This document shows positions 23,965 to 37,102 of a stretch of 64,000 nt of DNA, piece after piece. The first letter of the stretch is position 1; each line of letters begins with the position of its first letter. The notes under the pieces are model-generated. The model did not search any database. It saw nothing but the letters and a program-made list of their open reading frames with translations, and was not told the DNA's origin. The stretch is from Buddleja alternifolia (taxonomy: Eukaryota > Streptophyta > Magnoliopsida > Lamiales > Scrophulariaceae): positions 30,630,480 through 30,694,479 of the forward strand of contig CM033397.1 in assembly GCA_019426215.1 (NCBI GenBank), given 5' to 3'. Made by a program: the position numbers and the translations under genes.

Positions 23965-25474
23965 TTGGAAAATGTTTTAGATTATATTTATCGTTAGGAA
24001 ACCAATTTATTCACAAAATCGGTTGATTATATATACTTGCATGTAATAGGTATATATTTTAAGGATTATAACGTGAGTACAATTTTATTTGTCACTTATT
24101 AGTTGGATTCGGCTGTATCGTTTCTCAATTAGAATGGTGGAAAATTTTTCTAACACTAATAAAATCTATTATATAAGCATGTTGAGTATATAATTCTTTT
24201 TTCGTAATTATTCATTTTGGTGTGAGTGACATATACATTGACTGTGTATATCTAAGAATTGGTATACAAAATGAGATATTGAACTAAAATTGATTATTCA
24301 AAGTGATAATTTCTTAATATTGTTTATCACTATAAATCATAGCACAATCATGTACAATCTTTTGTTACATCTCTTCATATCACAACTACATACATATTAA
24401 TTACACATGTATATACGATTATAACAGCGGATATTAATTCATATATTACAAAAGACATAAGTTGGTGATTTATAGTGTCTATCTCGATCTCTTATACATG
24501 CATGTGGAAAATTTTTCCTAGATCAATTGTAATTGTCTTAGTATTTATCTCTCTCACACATAAAGTGCATTGTCTGTGATTCTCACATATATTTGCATAT
24601 AAGAGATAGACATAAAATGCAATTCGAATCATTCAACTGGGTCTAACATAGAATTATCCATGCATTAAGAGATAAATACCCACAGAAATTATTAGAGAGA
24701 GGAGACAAGTTACGTTATGCGTAGATAAAACTATCCTTATATATATACAAACATTTGTACCATATTTATATCGAAGCCAGAACTAATACTCTCTGCAAAA
24801 TGACTAATATATACATCATTGGAATAACTCCAATTTAGAAATCTATCATAAGGTGGTTGTATTAATCCTCCTCATTTTTATTTTTATTTTTAAAAAAAGG
24901 CATTTTCAACCTCAATCCATATCGATCGAAGCACTTTGGTACATAATCTATTAACTTGTACACATGAGTACTCAACATTTGTAAATTGTGACAAGTCTAT
25001 CGGAGGAATAATTTGGAATATTCCCTTCAAAAAGTTTGTCACATGTTTTAGGCATGACCGAGATTGTGTACCAAAGTGCATATATCATGCAATGTATATG
25101 TAGTCAGGTGCACAAAATGTCATAGGAAAAGGTGTAAAGTACACATATCATACAATCTATAAGTAGTCGGGTGCACAACTTAAGTCAAATTATTCTCCAA
25201 TGGACTTATTTGTCACAATTTACAAAGTTGGGTATTTAAATGTAAAAATTACTAATAAATTGTGTATCAAAGTACCCCGAGCGACATAAATTGGGGTATC
25301 AAAAATGCTTTTTTCACCCCCTTTTTTTCAAAAGGTTGTGATTCCTTTAAAATCATACAGGTCATCAAATTGGATAATTAATAGGATAATTAATAGGCTA
25401 TTGAGTAGCTCTCCAAACAATTGGACCGATGTGAAAAAATATTTGACCTTTTAACATTCATGTTACAGTAAATA
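23965..25474. other. Intergenic DNA, nothing recognised
   Basis: AT-rich. An imperfect repeat of CATATATCATGCAATG..AAGTAGTCGGGTGCACAA-type sequence occurs at about 25076-25175. No gene. Confidence 0.4.
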
Positions 25475-26427
25475 GGGAAATTCCACAATCACCCACTACT
25501 ATAATATGTAATTACATAAATATACCCTCTTATAATTAAAATTACAAATACCTAACTCGCTAACATTATAAATTAGTTTACCCCTCAAGATCAATTTTTT
25601 GATATCGTCATCATGTGAACGTCCGAAATGCCACTGTCTAAAATTTTGTACATTTTTATGATCAAAATACCCCAAGGAAGAGATGTGTATCACACACATT
25701 AATAGGAGTGAAAGTGTAGCTAAACATATTACTAGAGGACCACAGGTGAAAGTGTACTTATTCCTTAAATTTATTCTCAAACGTAAGATCATCTATAATC
25801 AATTCAACCGTTATAGTTTAATCATATTTGATTTTAATAAATTCTAAAGTAAATATTTTATTTAAGATCTCAACCATTAGACTTTTATATCAAAGGTCTA
25901 TTTTTAGGCGCGATGCTAAAAATAAATCCAAAGATAATGAAAAAGAAACTGTAAAAGGAAAGAACTCAAAAAGATAATAAATTTAAATGAAATACTTTTT
26001 TTAGTAAAATTGAACAATCATAAAAAAGTGATAAAGAAAAATAAAAAGAATCTGAAAATTAAGAGATCCAATTTTTTTTATGCAAAATAAGAAAAGTAGA
26101 AGAAAATCACAAATAAAAATAATTACTAACAGAATATGAATATTTCAGAAAAATAAGAAACAAAATAGAAAACAAATAAAGAACCTGAAAAATCAAATAA
26201 ACAATAAAAAAATAAGAAAAATCAGAAAAGAAATCAAAAAAATAATGAGAACAGAAAAAGAAAAGAAAGAATCGCAGTTAGGTGTTTTAAGGGCAAAAAT
26301 ATTACCAGTGTTTCACCATTGACCAAGGCCATCCAAGGGGAAAATGTATTTGTAATGTTAATGGGTTAGGTTTTATAATTTCAATTATAAGAGGATATGT
26401 TTGTATAAGTGATTGTGTAATTTTCCC
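25475..26427. mobile_element. Non-autonomous DNA element with GGGAAA ends and roughly 100-bp inverted repeats
   Basis: The left arm GGGAAATTCCACAATCAC..ATACCCTCTTATAATTAAA is mirrored by the right arm TTTCAATTATAAGAGGATAT..GTGATTGTGTAATTTTCCC. The interior is very A-rich and non-coding. The ends resemble those of the shorter GGAAAATTACACA MITEs in this window, so it may be a longer relative. Confidence 0.6.
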
Positions 26428-27650
26428 TAATAAATAAATGCATGTGATATATTCTTGAAGGAAATCTATTAATATGAATTTCAAATTGTTGAAGTCTATC
26501 AGATGCCAGAAGCATTTTAAATGAACTTTAATTTTAAAACTAAATAATTCATTTTTTATTGCTATACTCTTGGTCACAGTAATATATACAATTCCATTTT
26601 AAAAAGTTCCACATCCAAAATGGTAATATATTATCAATACTATTAAAAAATGGTGAGGGATTTAGAGAAAGGTTTTGGTCCGTCAAACCATTTTGGGGTG
26701 AAGCTTTTAGGTGAATTGAGTGTACACAAACTATGTAAATATTATATATAGTGACATCTCGTATATTTTATTTTGAAGAAGTGACTTAAAACACATTGAC
26801 ATTATTCATAGAACTTGGTATAGGGAAACTTTTTTTCCTATATGTACTCATTATTCTTTTAGTCACATTAGAGCACATCCTCATCATCTCTCACATTTTA
26901 CTTAATTTCAACTAATTTTGATTAAGAAGTTTTCTTATCAAATTTTTATTTTTCACACACATCGAGTGTGTATTAACAACTAACATATTTAGGCTCTGTA
27001 TGGTTAGGTATTTTGAGTTACATTTTCATTTTTTAGATTACTAGAAAATAAAAATACACACTCCAAGATAATTTTACAGAAAATACTCAAATTTTAAATC
27101 CTACTACACATTCTTCTACATAGCTACTCATCAATTCAATCACTTCATTCTCTTTCTTCATTAATTATATAATTCAACTAACCAACACATTTTCTTTCGT
27201 ACTTTATCATAAATAAAATATTATTTTAATTTTTTCTCATATCATCATTATATATATAACTAATTCAATTAACTTTATATCACATCTACACAATTTTCAA
27301 ATATTTCTCAAAAACATATCCAAACAACAAAAAAAAATCAATATTTTCTCACGAATTTTTATAATACACACATTTCAATAAAAACTCAAAATTCATTTTA
27401 AAAAACACAACTATTAACAGCCTTAATAATTAGAGCATATGTCACACTAAAAGAGATGCTTCTTGTGCGGTGGAGAAGAAAGGTAAAAGAGGTCATAATT
27501 GTTAGGCAGTATATTATCCTGTTTTATGTTTTTCAAAGTTTGTGAAAAGGGGTGAAAAAAACAAACGCATCCTTGTTATCTCCCGGTTTGGATTTCTTTA
27601 CTAATTTATGTTTTATCTTGTATCACGCGGTGTAAACGCGTTTTTTAAAA
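26428..27650. other. Intergenic DNA, nothing recognised
   Basis: AT-rich and non-coding. Confidence 0.4.
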
Positions 27651-27680
27651 TAAAATATATATATATATATATATATATAC
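27651..27680. repeat. TA microsatellite
   Basis: An uninterrupted TA run directly upstream of the LINE fragment. Similar TA runs are at 35139-35168, 42053-42077, 44622-44653, 47803-47832, 48139-48160 and 56394-56420. Confidence 0.85.
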
Positions 27681-27689
27681 ATTTAAGTG

Positions 27690-28087
27690 TAGGTTGGCTG
27701 TCAAAATTTTTTGGGGATGTTAGTGATCCAGTACATGCTGAAACACTTGGGGCCCGTGAAGCTATGGAGCTTGGTTGTAGATTTGGCTGGCAAGATATGG
27801 AAGGGGACTGTTCTAATTTTCTTTCAAAATTACGGAGTCTTGAAACGGACTCTTCTCTCATTTCTTCTATTATTTCTGACATTAAGTTTCTATGCTCTTT
27901 TTGTCGTTGTGTTTCCTTTAGTCATATAAAGAGAACGGGCAATCGTGTTGCTCATACTCTTGCTAGGTCGGCTGTGTCTAGCCATGAAGGATCTGTTGAT
28001 CCTCCCGCGTCTGTTTTTCATTTTCTTGTATCTGACATTGCTGTGGTTGCCTAATATGTAATGTTGTTTGGTGTTCAAAAAAAAAAG
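27690..28087 (+). pseudogene. LINE RNase H domain tail (RVT_3), 5'-truncated
   Basis: The frame open to 28054 encodes the C-terminal part of a plant L1-type RNase H domain: HAETLGAREAMELGCRFGW, the EGDC motif, a helix, then FSHIKRTGNRVAHTLAR. The first catalytic block (KxNxDG) and all reverse transcriptase are missing. A run of ten A residues at 28078-28087 after the stop marks the retroposon 3' end. No matching target duplication was found. This is a typical 5'-truncated insertion. Confidence 0.75.
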
Positions 28088-31000
28088 TGAAGAGCATCTT
28101 CTCTTATTATGCATTGCTGGAGTAGAAATGCAAAATATTTACCAAAAAAAAATACAAAATGAAGCACACAATATAATAATACTATAATAGATGATGCGTG
28201 GAACTAATTTTTCCTATATATTCACCGGTTCGCCAACGGTCTTTCAGCCATCCAATTTAGTGTAGAATCAAATCTATCTTGTCACATATGTCGCCAACCC
28301 AATTCGATCTATATAAACATTACTAATTACTTGAGATCACTATCATGCTTAATCTTTAAGAATTGTTGATTTTGTTCTCCTTGTATTCTAGGATTACGAT
28401 TCCCAACTTAAGAAGTAAGAACAATTAATAATGTTCTATAAACAGGAGGGTTTCATTTCATTTTGTAAAATACTTAGAGAAAACCCTAACTACTTAGTGG
28501 GAGATCAATGCTCAAAAAGACGCTTGAGAGGATCTCAAATCACAGAGTAAGGTACTACAACGAGGATGAAGAATGTTATTCGTTAACTCTGAGAGTGGTT
28601 ATACAATGAATTTTTAGTTTTTGACATTATACTCAATGGTGTATTTTGTACAGGTAAATGTCTCTTATAGTGGAAGAAGTAAAACTCTCACTGATATAGA
28701 CAAGTTTTGTTGAACCACATAAATATATACATGTGTTTCGTAAATATATACTTGTTTAGTTTCATTATGTCGAGTATTATTTTTAACATTATATTTATGG
28801 CCAGTTTCACCCATTTTTTGTATAATTAATATTAGGATAATTGATTCTCACATAATTGATTATGACATCTAGATATATATTCTCCCTTTAGTAGCGAGAA
28901 GAGGCCAGACTATGCCTAATAGTTAGCACTAGACCTTGTCATTGGATTCTTTATTCATCAACCAATCGCACACCATCACTAAGCCCAACCGGAGGAGAGG
29001 GAAGAGTTTTTTATCTTATATGATGTTTTCTTTATATGGAATGCTCCTAGCTTTGTCAAAATAAGATTTTGTAACGCCAAAAATGTCCAAATAAGATTAT
29101 CAAAAACAGGGCTAAGTAGTCATTAAAATAGCATTTGAAGTCCAAACTAAGCGCAAATTTTAATTTTTCAAACGTTGGACCCAATTGAGTCTCAGTGGCT
29201 TGACTTTAGAATTTATAATAAAGTAAATTCTCGGACCTATTACTTCGATTATGCCCAACAGAATACTAGGTAGTTGAGTGTCCTTTTTGGACGAGCTGAT
29301 AATATTCAACCACCTGAACTATACGTACATTTTGTTTGGACCCACCATTGTTGTGTAGCCATGTGAACCTTTGCAGGTTAAAAATTTGCTTCAGTCACTC
29401 GCAATATGTGAACCGTTGGTAAAATGTACGCGCTTATAAAGGGTTCTCAAAGTGTAGCTATATAAAGAAAAAAATTAATTGATACTCCTATAGGACTTGT
29501 TGGGGCTATAAGAAGAAACTTTTTGTAGTGCAATGCAAGGATTTTGCACGTTACATCTTTCATTACAAAATAGTGTAATGAATTTTTTTTTATATTTTTT
29601 TTTTGATAAGATAAATTGTGTTATGTTTTGTTACATAATAATCTTACAAGTTTATAAATTTGATATTATTTTTATATTTTGAAAAAAATATATATATATA
29701 TTTAATATGTGTGCATAAAGTATAACACAAATTGAAATAAATGATCAGAACCGTGATTATTGGACCCTTGTTGCTCTTCTTTTCTGAGGTAAATGGTACT
29801 AGGGTTTAGGGTATTTGGACTTTTGCGCACACTTTATCTCAATGTCTACTTTTGAGGAGTGTATTTTGGTAACCACCATAGCTTCACATGGATCTATTCA
29901 CTATATTGGCTTATGTGTGACTTTGTGTAAATCCCACCACTTAATGTAGTTCTAGTTGTATTAGAATTTAGAACTCCGAATCCTTCAAACTTTTACAAAG
30001 ACACACTTATCATACTTAAATTTGAATTATCATTTGATTTAATTAGTTTCATTTTGCAAATATATACATACACTCATGTCAAACTTCGATGTATAATTTT
30101 CATTATAGTGCACAGATTTTCGGTTTGATACTAGCTCATTGCACCAATCAAGTTAATTAATCTACATGTATCAATTTGCTGAGCTTGGTCTCAATTAGGC
30201 ATAATTTTGTAATAACGAGTATGAGGTGTGTTACTCCATATGATATGATCATGGGCATACTTATTATAAATGCCTCACTTCAAATATCCCTTTTATTTAG
30301 TCTAACAACTCAATTTGCTTATTTTGAGCATATAATAAACACCTGCTTAATAAAACTTTATAATCACCCATTTTCGTTAGAAAACTAACAAAGTTTATGA
30401 ACGTCATCAAAATATATGTTTCAAATTCCCGATTTTGTCCTTCTCCGTCTTTTTTTTTACCCAAAGAACCCCTGATGGAGGTAATGTAATTTTTTAAAAT
30501 AAAATGGGGTGTAATTGTAGCTTTCAACCATTAATACATGGTTTTGTAAAAATAATTTTTTTAAAATCTTGATAATAAATGGCAAATTTGAATAAATGCC
30601 AAATTTGAGACAATTTCAATGAATTTAATTAAGCAATTAGGGAATACACCCGGTGAAATCGTACTTAATGTGAGTAAAATAGTATATTGAATACCATGTT
30701 GAATATTTTGATTATGCTAGACTGGATTACAAAATTTATTTTGATGTTCATTTAGGCGAACCAAAAATTAAAATTAAAAAACTAAGATAAAGAATCAAAT
30801 TTTATTAAATAAGAAAAAATTTGATGAAAGCTATACAAAAAAAAAATTGTATTTGGTCAAATACGGTACGATACACAAACCCCCATACTAGTTGAATTAA
30901 ATATCAAACTTTTTAAAAAAATGAAAACAAAAATTGAATTCTATTGATTTTAGGAGTAATATCATGATTGAATGCAAATGAAATTAATTTAGTAAATTGC

Positions 31001-31547
31001 CAAAAAAAAATGAAATCAATTAATAAATAAAAATAAGTTGAGAGGAAATAAATAAATATATATCTAAGTTTATAACAAAAAAATGAGAAATAATAAATAT
31101 AGTATGCAAAAATAAAAAATAAAAAGTTATAAAAAAGAAAGAAAAGAAAGCAATGACAGTGAGTCTAGGGAGTGAATGGAAGATTTTATTATAGTAGGGG
31201 GTGTTTGTTATCTACTAAGTATAAGTGGACTGGACTGGACTGGACTAGACTAGAATTACACTAAATATGGAGAGTAGTTAGTGTCACTAACCATTTTTTA
31301 ATTATTTTTTAATTTTTTTTAAAAACGAGAGTAAGATTGTTATTGTACACTTTTCGTGATACTTAACTAATGGGCTTTAGTTAGAGGGGATTTATGTAAG
31401 GTTTTATGTTTCATTATAAGAGAAGGGTGTCATGTGCTCAAAATAAACGGACTGTGTTGTAATTACACTAAGTAAGATGGATGTTTAATGCAATTAACCC
31501 TATCAATAAAATATCCTCTAATATGGCTGTGGACGTACGCATTATTA
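28088..31547. other. Long intergenic stretch, nothing recognised
   Basis: No gene was recognised in 3.4 kb. A short GGACT tandem run is at about 31226-31247. Small ORFs here lack domain or codon support. Confidence 0.4.
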
Positions 31548-31548
31548 A

Positions 31549-32130
31549 GAAAGGATTTAATTTCTTTTTCTTTATATAAAGGGGTAAAAACACGAACCTA
31601 CCCGAATTTTTCGAGTTTTGGCACTTTTTTATACAAACTTTTTTGTTTTACATTTTTTTATCTCAACTTTTCGGATTTTACACTTTTTTATCTATTGGCA
31701 TATTCGGCGAAATATTCCGGCGGAATTTCAACATATTCGGCAGAATTACATAAAAAAATATAAAAAAAATAAAGTTTGGATAAAAAAGTGTAAAGAAAAA
31801 CAAAATTTGGATAAAAAAGTGTAAAACAAAGTTTGTTTATTCATTTGGAATATGCCAATAGATAAAAAAGTGTAAAATCCGAAAAGTTGAGATAAAAAAG
31901 TGTAAAAAAAAAAAGTTTGTATAAAAAAATGTCTAAACTCGTAAAGTTCAAGTAGGTTAATGTTTTTACCCTTATATAAAAGAAACATCTTTTTTAATAA
32001 TAATAATTAAAGATGCTAAGAATCAGCATTAAAAGCAGAAAGGATTTAATTTCTTTTTCTTTATATAAAAGAAACGTCTTTTTTATAAATAATTAAAGAT
32101 GCTAAGAATCAGCATTAAAATCAGCATATA
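31549..32130. repeat. Tandem duplication of about 95 bp, first copy split by a MITE
   Basis: The unit GGATTTAATTTCTTTTTC..ATATAAAAGAAAC..AATTAAAGATGCTAAGAATCAGC occurs uninterrupted at about 32038-32127. The first copy occurs as 31549-31580 plus 31972-32037, separated by the element at 31581-31971. The intact copy shows the pre-insertion sequence. Confidence 0.8.
31581..31971. mobile_element. Hairpin MITE with 9-bp target duplication (MULE-type)
   Basis: Terminal inverted repeats of about 120 bp start GGGGTAAAAACACGAACCTA on the left and, read from the right, GGGTAAAAACATTAACCTAC. They contain repeated ACTTTTTTAT and the shared CTATTGGCATATTC. The flanking nonamer TTATATAAA is at 31572-31580 and 31972-31980. 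The size of the duplication suggests a Mutator-type origin. It would transcribe as a long hairpin. Confidence 0.8.
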
Positions 32131-32186
32131 TATGCTAGTATTAAAAGACCAAAAACAGACTCTTGATTTTTCATACTATATCTAGA

Positions 32187-32196
32187 TATATATAAA
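32187..32196 (+). promoter_or_regulatory. TATA box upstream of a small ORF
   Basis: TATATATAAA followed by ACGCGCAAC. The expected start site is near 32215-32225, about 45 nt before the ORF at 32268. Confidence 0.4.
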
Positions 32197-32267
32197 ACGC
32201 GCAACTAAATTTCGTATCCATTATTTCTTTGTTTTGTGTTTTATATTCCTACCATCATGTCCATGTT

Positions 32268-32459
32268 ATGGAAAATAAAAAATTGAACGAGCTAAGGCCA
32301 ATGCACAAGATTAACGAAAAAGCAATAATTTTGAGCGAAATATCTAGAGGGAGTGCTTTAAGGTTTAGACACATGGCGAACGACCAAGATTTTCTGGGGT
32401 ATAACATGATCGAGGAAGTACACACGCCTGATCAGCACAAATTCAACAAAACGTATTAA
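32268..32459 (+). CDS. Small hypothetical ORF, 63 codons
   Basis: The ORF begins MENKKLNELRPMHK and ends HKFNKTY before TAA. It is hydrophilic, with no signal peptide, membrane segment, cysteine or known peptide-hormone motif. An upstream in-frame ATG at 32229 would add 13 residues. Support comes only from the spaced TATA box and an even, non-repetitive composition that differs from nearby translated DNA. It could be chance or an exon of a longer gene. The function is unknown. Confidence 0.3.
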   Translation: MENKKLNELRPMHKINEKAIILSEISRGSALRFRHMANDQDFLGYNMIEEVHTPDQHKFNKTY

Positions 32460-32599
32460 TTATGTTTCCTTTACATGCTATATTTAGCAGCATAAGGAAA
32501 GGTACATCATATTATAACTAATATAGCTAAACAAAAGACTATCATGAAAATTGCCTTGGTTACCCAACCAACAAAACGGAAACTAAGGTGGGACTATAC

Positions 32600-32747
32600 G
32601 GGAAAATTCTATGCTGGCCGAGACCATTGGTCTCGGCCCAGCGAGGGCCGTTGGATCCCCTCACATGGGGGGTTAAATGGGAATTTGACCCTTCCTGCTG
32701 GGGGATCCAACGGTTGAAGCTGGTCTCGGCCCAGCATAGAACAGCCC
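32600..32747. mobile_element. GC-rich hairpin MITE with 8-bp target duplication
   Basis: The ends GGGAAAATTCTATGCTGGCC and, from the right, GGGCTGTTCTATGCTGGGCC are inverted repeats. The arms also share CCGAGACCA and CCGTTGGATCCCC. The flanking octamer GACTATAC is at 32592-32599 and 32748-32755. It is notably GC-rich compared with its surroundings. No ORF of its own. Confidence 0.8.
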
Positions 32748-32793
32748 GACTATACACTTTAATTTAAAGACATTTGTCCCAATATCATAAGGA

Positions 32794-32952
32794 AAATGCT
32801 ATATACTATAGTTTTTATATCACCGATTTTTCACCGTCTCTTAATTTAGAAAGTATGAATATATTAAATCCATTAAAATCAATTAATTGCAAGTGCTTTC
32901 TTACCAAAAATAGAGATGGTGAAAAATCAGTGGCATATGATATATAACATTA
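32794..32952. mobile_element. Small MITE with AATGYTATATA ends
   Basis: The left arm AAATGCTATATACTATAG..ATCACCGATTTTTCACC is mirrored by the right arm GGTGAAAAATCAGTGGCATA..ATATATAACATT. The target duplication is unclear. Confidence 0.5.
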
Positions 32953-35135
32953 CTCATTATAATTAGGTATGAGTTTACTCTACCACTACTTTGTAGTTTA
33001 TAATGTTGTGTCAACATCATCATTACATAAAAAACAATTACACAAACGTATGATTGTAATTATTAATCATTTTACTAATATTATCAAAAATATTAGCTCG
33101 TACTTGTCAAAAAATAATATTTATATTGTATCACGAATGTAGTTTAAATACTATATATATATATAGCACATGATCAATATAACTCCTTATAAATTAAAAG
33201 TGAATACTAGCACGATTGAAAATAATGTAACGTAAGATCAAAAAAAAAAAATGTTACATATTTTTGAATTGTTTCACAAATCGACTCATTTACATTCATA
33301 TTTTACTTGTACGTTTATAAATTCATATTTTATCTTTCGGTATGATCTTATAACAAAAAAATTACTCATGCCATATTCCACTAATAATAAGATTCCAGTT
33401 GACTAAAAATTTATTGACGGCTCAAACTTCTTTTGTGCTTTAAGTAATTAACAAAGATTTGGACAACCTCAATTTTCTCATCTTATCTTATGTTTTTTGA
33501 CTACTTAAGGAAAGTAATTAAACATGTATACATGTGCCGCCTGCACAAAGAGTCCACTTAATTAACTACTCTCAGAAGAAAATATCGTCCAATTACTATC
33601 AGAATTGACAATTGAGTGACTTTTCAAATCTCACGTAAACTAATATTGTAATTAAAAAACAAATCTGGATAGATGGATACCATAACTGACAAATTCGAGG
33701 TGATAATTTTTAATCATGGGTCACATAAATTCTATAAGATTCTAAATAAAAATAAAAAAGTCACAACTTGTGTTAGTTTGAAATTGAACTTAAAACCTCC
33801 TACATGAAATTAAAAACTGATACCACTAAACTAACAAATCTTGACTATATTGTGATAAAGTATTGATTTTGGTTTTCAACGTTCGTAAAAATGTCCCAGT
33901 TTAGCAATGTATAAGGCCAACCCCACTAGTTTGTAATTTATTTTTATTTTTGTTCTAAGTCACTAGTTTGTAAATTAATTCCCGAAAAAAAAAATGGAAT
34001 AGTTTGTAGATCTACGTTCAGCATAAAGTTACCAATGGGATGGTGAAGCTTGATAATAAGATTACAAGGTCTTAAGTCAAATATTATCAAAATGTGAGTT
34101 TTTATCTACTTTTGTTGTTGATTAGATATTGGCATCATTTATTGAAAGGTTGATTATTGTAATTTCAATGATTTGTTATTTTTATGATGTACTATATGTA
34201 ATCGAATTGCTAAAAAAAAAAAAAAAAAAATAAGTTCCACTTAAAGTTGCCTCTCATATGTATTATTTCTTGTAAGTTGATAAAGGAACTTCCTATTGTA
34301 ATAAAGGCATTCCACTTTTATTTATTTTATGCTACATGAACAAAATTGCCATTTAGCCTGTTAAATGTAATCTTTATCATTTTATTTGACAAAGTAGTTT
34401 TATAGCAAGCCAATACCTTTTTAAATTAAAATATAAAAATAAGTATTTATTAATTGGATAATTCGTAATTATAAAATTTAAAAAGTGATAGATAACTACA
34501 ATATATACCGGAGAAAAATAGATTATAGTCCAAGACAAAAGTTCATATACTTCATTTGAATTCAAATTACAATAGACATTATAACTTGCATTGTACAAAG
34601 ATCGACAATTGTGTTTCATTAAATTAAAGAAACAAAAATAGCTATTATTCTAGGTGGTGGAATTGAGTCCGTTCATGTTTTCTTAGTGTATCTTCACCTG
34701 ACAATTATTTTACTTTTTTGCTAGTTTTTAAGCACTTAATGTTATATTAATTACAAATACTATTGACGGAGCGAATAACAACAAATATTATTATTATTAT
34801 TGATATAAAAGGTAGGTGTTGTTAATGTTAATGACCTCATGATTATATGCACCAAATGAAGAAAAGGACACTTGAGAAAAGAAGCAACTTCATTTGGTAT
34901 TATTTCTACAAAAAATTTATACCAAGCAAAGAACACTATGCAAAATTTAAATTTAAATTATTTAAAAGAGATAATTATATTAATCTTTTAAATTGGTCAA
35001 AATTCTATATGATATATTGAGGTTGCGTATTATAGTCAATTTAATTAATTTACAAGGGATGTGGAGTTCTTTTATGAAAATGTAAAATGCCAATATTAAC
35101 GTCCTTATTTCCTCCATTTCACAAAGGATTTGTGC

Positions 35136-35171
<36 letters not shown>

Positions 35172-35455
35172 TCTTACTGTAGAGTGAGTATTTATTATAT
35201 TTTATATTATGCTCATTCATATTCATATTAATTGAGAAAGATTTAATTAATTCATTCTTGACATATAGAGTGATTGAATTTAAGGAAAGAAACTTTTATA
35301 TGTGGATATAATATACAATAATTGTAAATTAAACCTAAATCATGACATATTTTGGAAGATTTTTTTATTACTATTATTTTATGAAAATTGTAGTTTTGAG
35401 AAAACAAATGGTACAAACTTGACTTTTATTAATACCATCAAAAGTTAAATTATAA
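32953..35455. other. Long intergenic stretch, nothing recognised
   Basis: AT-rich non-coding sequence, with an A run near 34210-34230 and TA repeats near 35139-35168. Confidence 0.4.
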
Positions 35456-36296
35456 TAAATTATTTGCACAAATTTTCAAATGTCTGCAAAAGATATTACA
35501 AGAGAAGAAAATAAATATAAACTTAAAACTGAAAATTACAATTATGATAAACTTCCTAAAAGAAGATTAATCCCCTGATTCTTTTTCCCAAAATATGATT
35601 CAAGGGCTTAAAGTTTGTTCTTGAATCAAAAGTGCACTTCTCCTTCTATTTGTTGAAGAAGTAACGTCAAACACTTTGAGATTAATTGCTTTTGGGGAAG
35701 ATATACACTCTTTTTTGTTGCCTTTGGAGAATATTTTATTATTGTTGATGAAGATGTACAATGTTCGTAATTACAGCACTTCGTTGTTGTAGAAGTTTAA
35801 GTCATGGGTTTGAAGGACTTGTTTGTAGAAACTTGGAAATTTTTTGGAGAAGACTTTGATGCTTTGGCAATTTCTTCGTCGTCGTCTTCTTCTTCTTCTT
35901 CTTCTCCGTCTTCTTATTTTTCTTGTTTGTATGTATGAAATTCCATGACCTCTTAGTTATAGGTAAAATAAGTGTATGAGGTAGAAGAGTCCTAGCCTAC
36001 TTTCATGGATTTAATTATCTCTTTAAGATATTCATAATGTTAGAAGATATTATAAAATCAATATCTTGATTTAATTTGTTGCGAAAATAAATATTAGAAT
36101 ATCAATTAAATATCATATTTATTTTTGAAATTAATTTGATAAATCCCAATTATAAATAGATAAAATTTAATTAATACTAATATATTATTTTACACATAAT
36201 TTTTATTGATTTTTCCAAAATTTCCACGTCAACAGATGCCCCCACTTTAAGGCTTGACTATAAAACACATGTTGGAGGCAGGCATTGAAGTATTTG

Positions 36297-36640
36297 TTAA
36301 AATTTGCAGACATTTTACACTGGTATCAAGGAGTTAGGCGCTTAAATTTGAACTTGTAGACAGTTTGTATTCGTGTCAACGAGTCCACTTGAATTTGTTT
36401 GACCCTGTAGACAGTTTATGCTCATGTCAAAGAGTTCTGAATTTGGAGTTTTAGACAATATATACTCGTGTCAAGGAGTCAATTGACTTTTTTTCTTTAA
36501 AACTTGCAGACAGTTTATACTCGTGTCAAGGAGTTCTTTATTTGATTTGAGTTTTAGACCTTTTATACTCATGTCAATGAGTCATTTGATTTTTTGTTTT
36601 AACTTGCAGACAATTTCTATTCGTGTCAAGGAGTTTACTT
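36297..36640. repeat. Degenerate roughly 60-bp tandem array in the LTR element core
   Basis: Seven units carry the motif pair GCAGACAGTTTATACTCGTG and TCAAGGAGT, spaced about 55-65 bp apart. The first is near 36307 and the last near 36606. Units differ by several bases each. No ORF runs through them. Confidence 0.75.
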
Positions 36641-36917
36641 TGAAGATTTAAATTTGGAAACTTTAAATAGTAGGCTCGTATTAAGGAGCATTTATGATTT
36701 GGAGACAAAAGAAATATTACCCCATCATCTTCATGATTTTCATAGACTTCATCATCTTCTCCACTAGCTGAGATGATAAGTTCCATGTCATGTGTCCGGG
36801 TCACCGAATTTCATCAAAGGAGGGTGATTTGGAGTAGATTTTCTTTGGGCTCCTTGAGTTCGAACCATCATAGTTGGTCTCACCACTCTTGCCCCAAGTG
36901 GAGGCTTGGTCAACATG

Positions 36918-37102
36918 CCGAGACCGGGGGGGGGGGGGACCACCTCAGTTTTAAGAATTTTTTTTTAATTTTTCACATTTTACCCCCTATAATTTTTTAT
37001 TTTTGACATTTCGCCCTCCTCAAATTCTAAAAATATTAAGGTTTTCCCAAATTTTTACATTCCTCGCCCCACCCCGACTTCTGAATCCTGACTCCGTCCC
37101 TA
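36918..37102. mobile_element. hAT-type MITE, short copy, related to 14884-15265
   Basis: The right end GAATCCTGACTCCGTCCC matches the right end of the MITE at 14884-15265. The left end CCGAGACCGGGGG is decayed and runs into a G tract. The flanking octamers TCAACATG (36910-36917) and TCGACATG (37103-37110) match in seven of eight bases. Confidence 0.6.
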
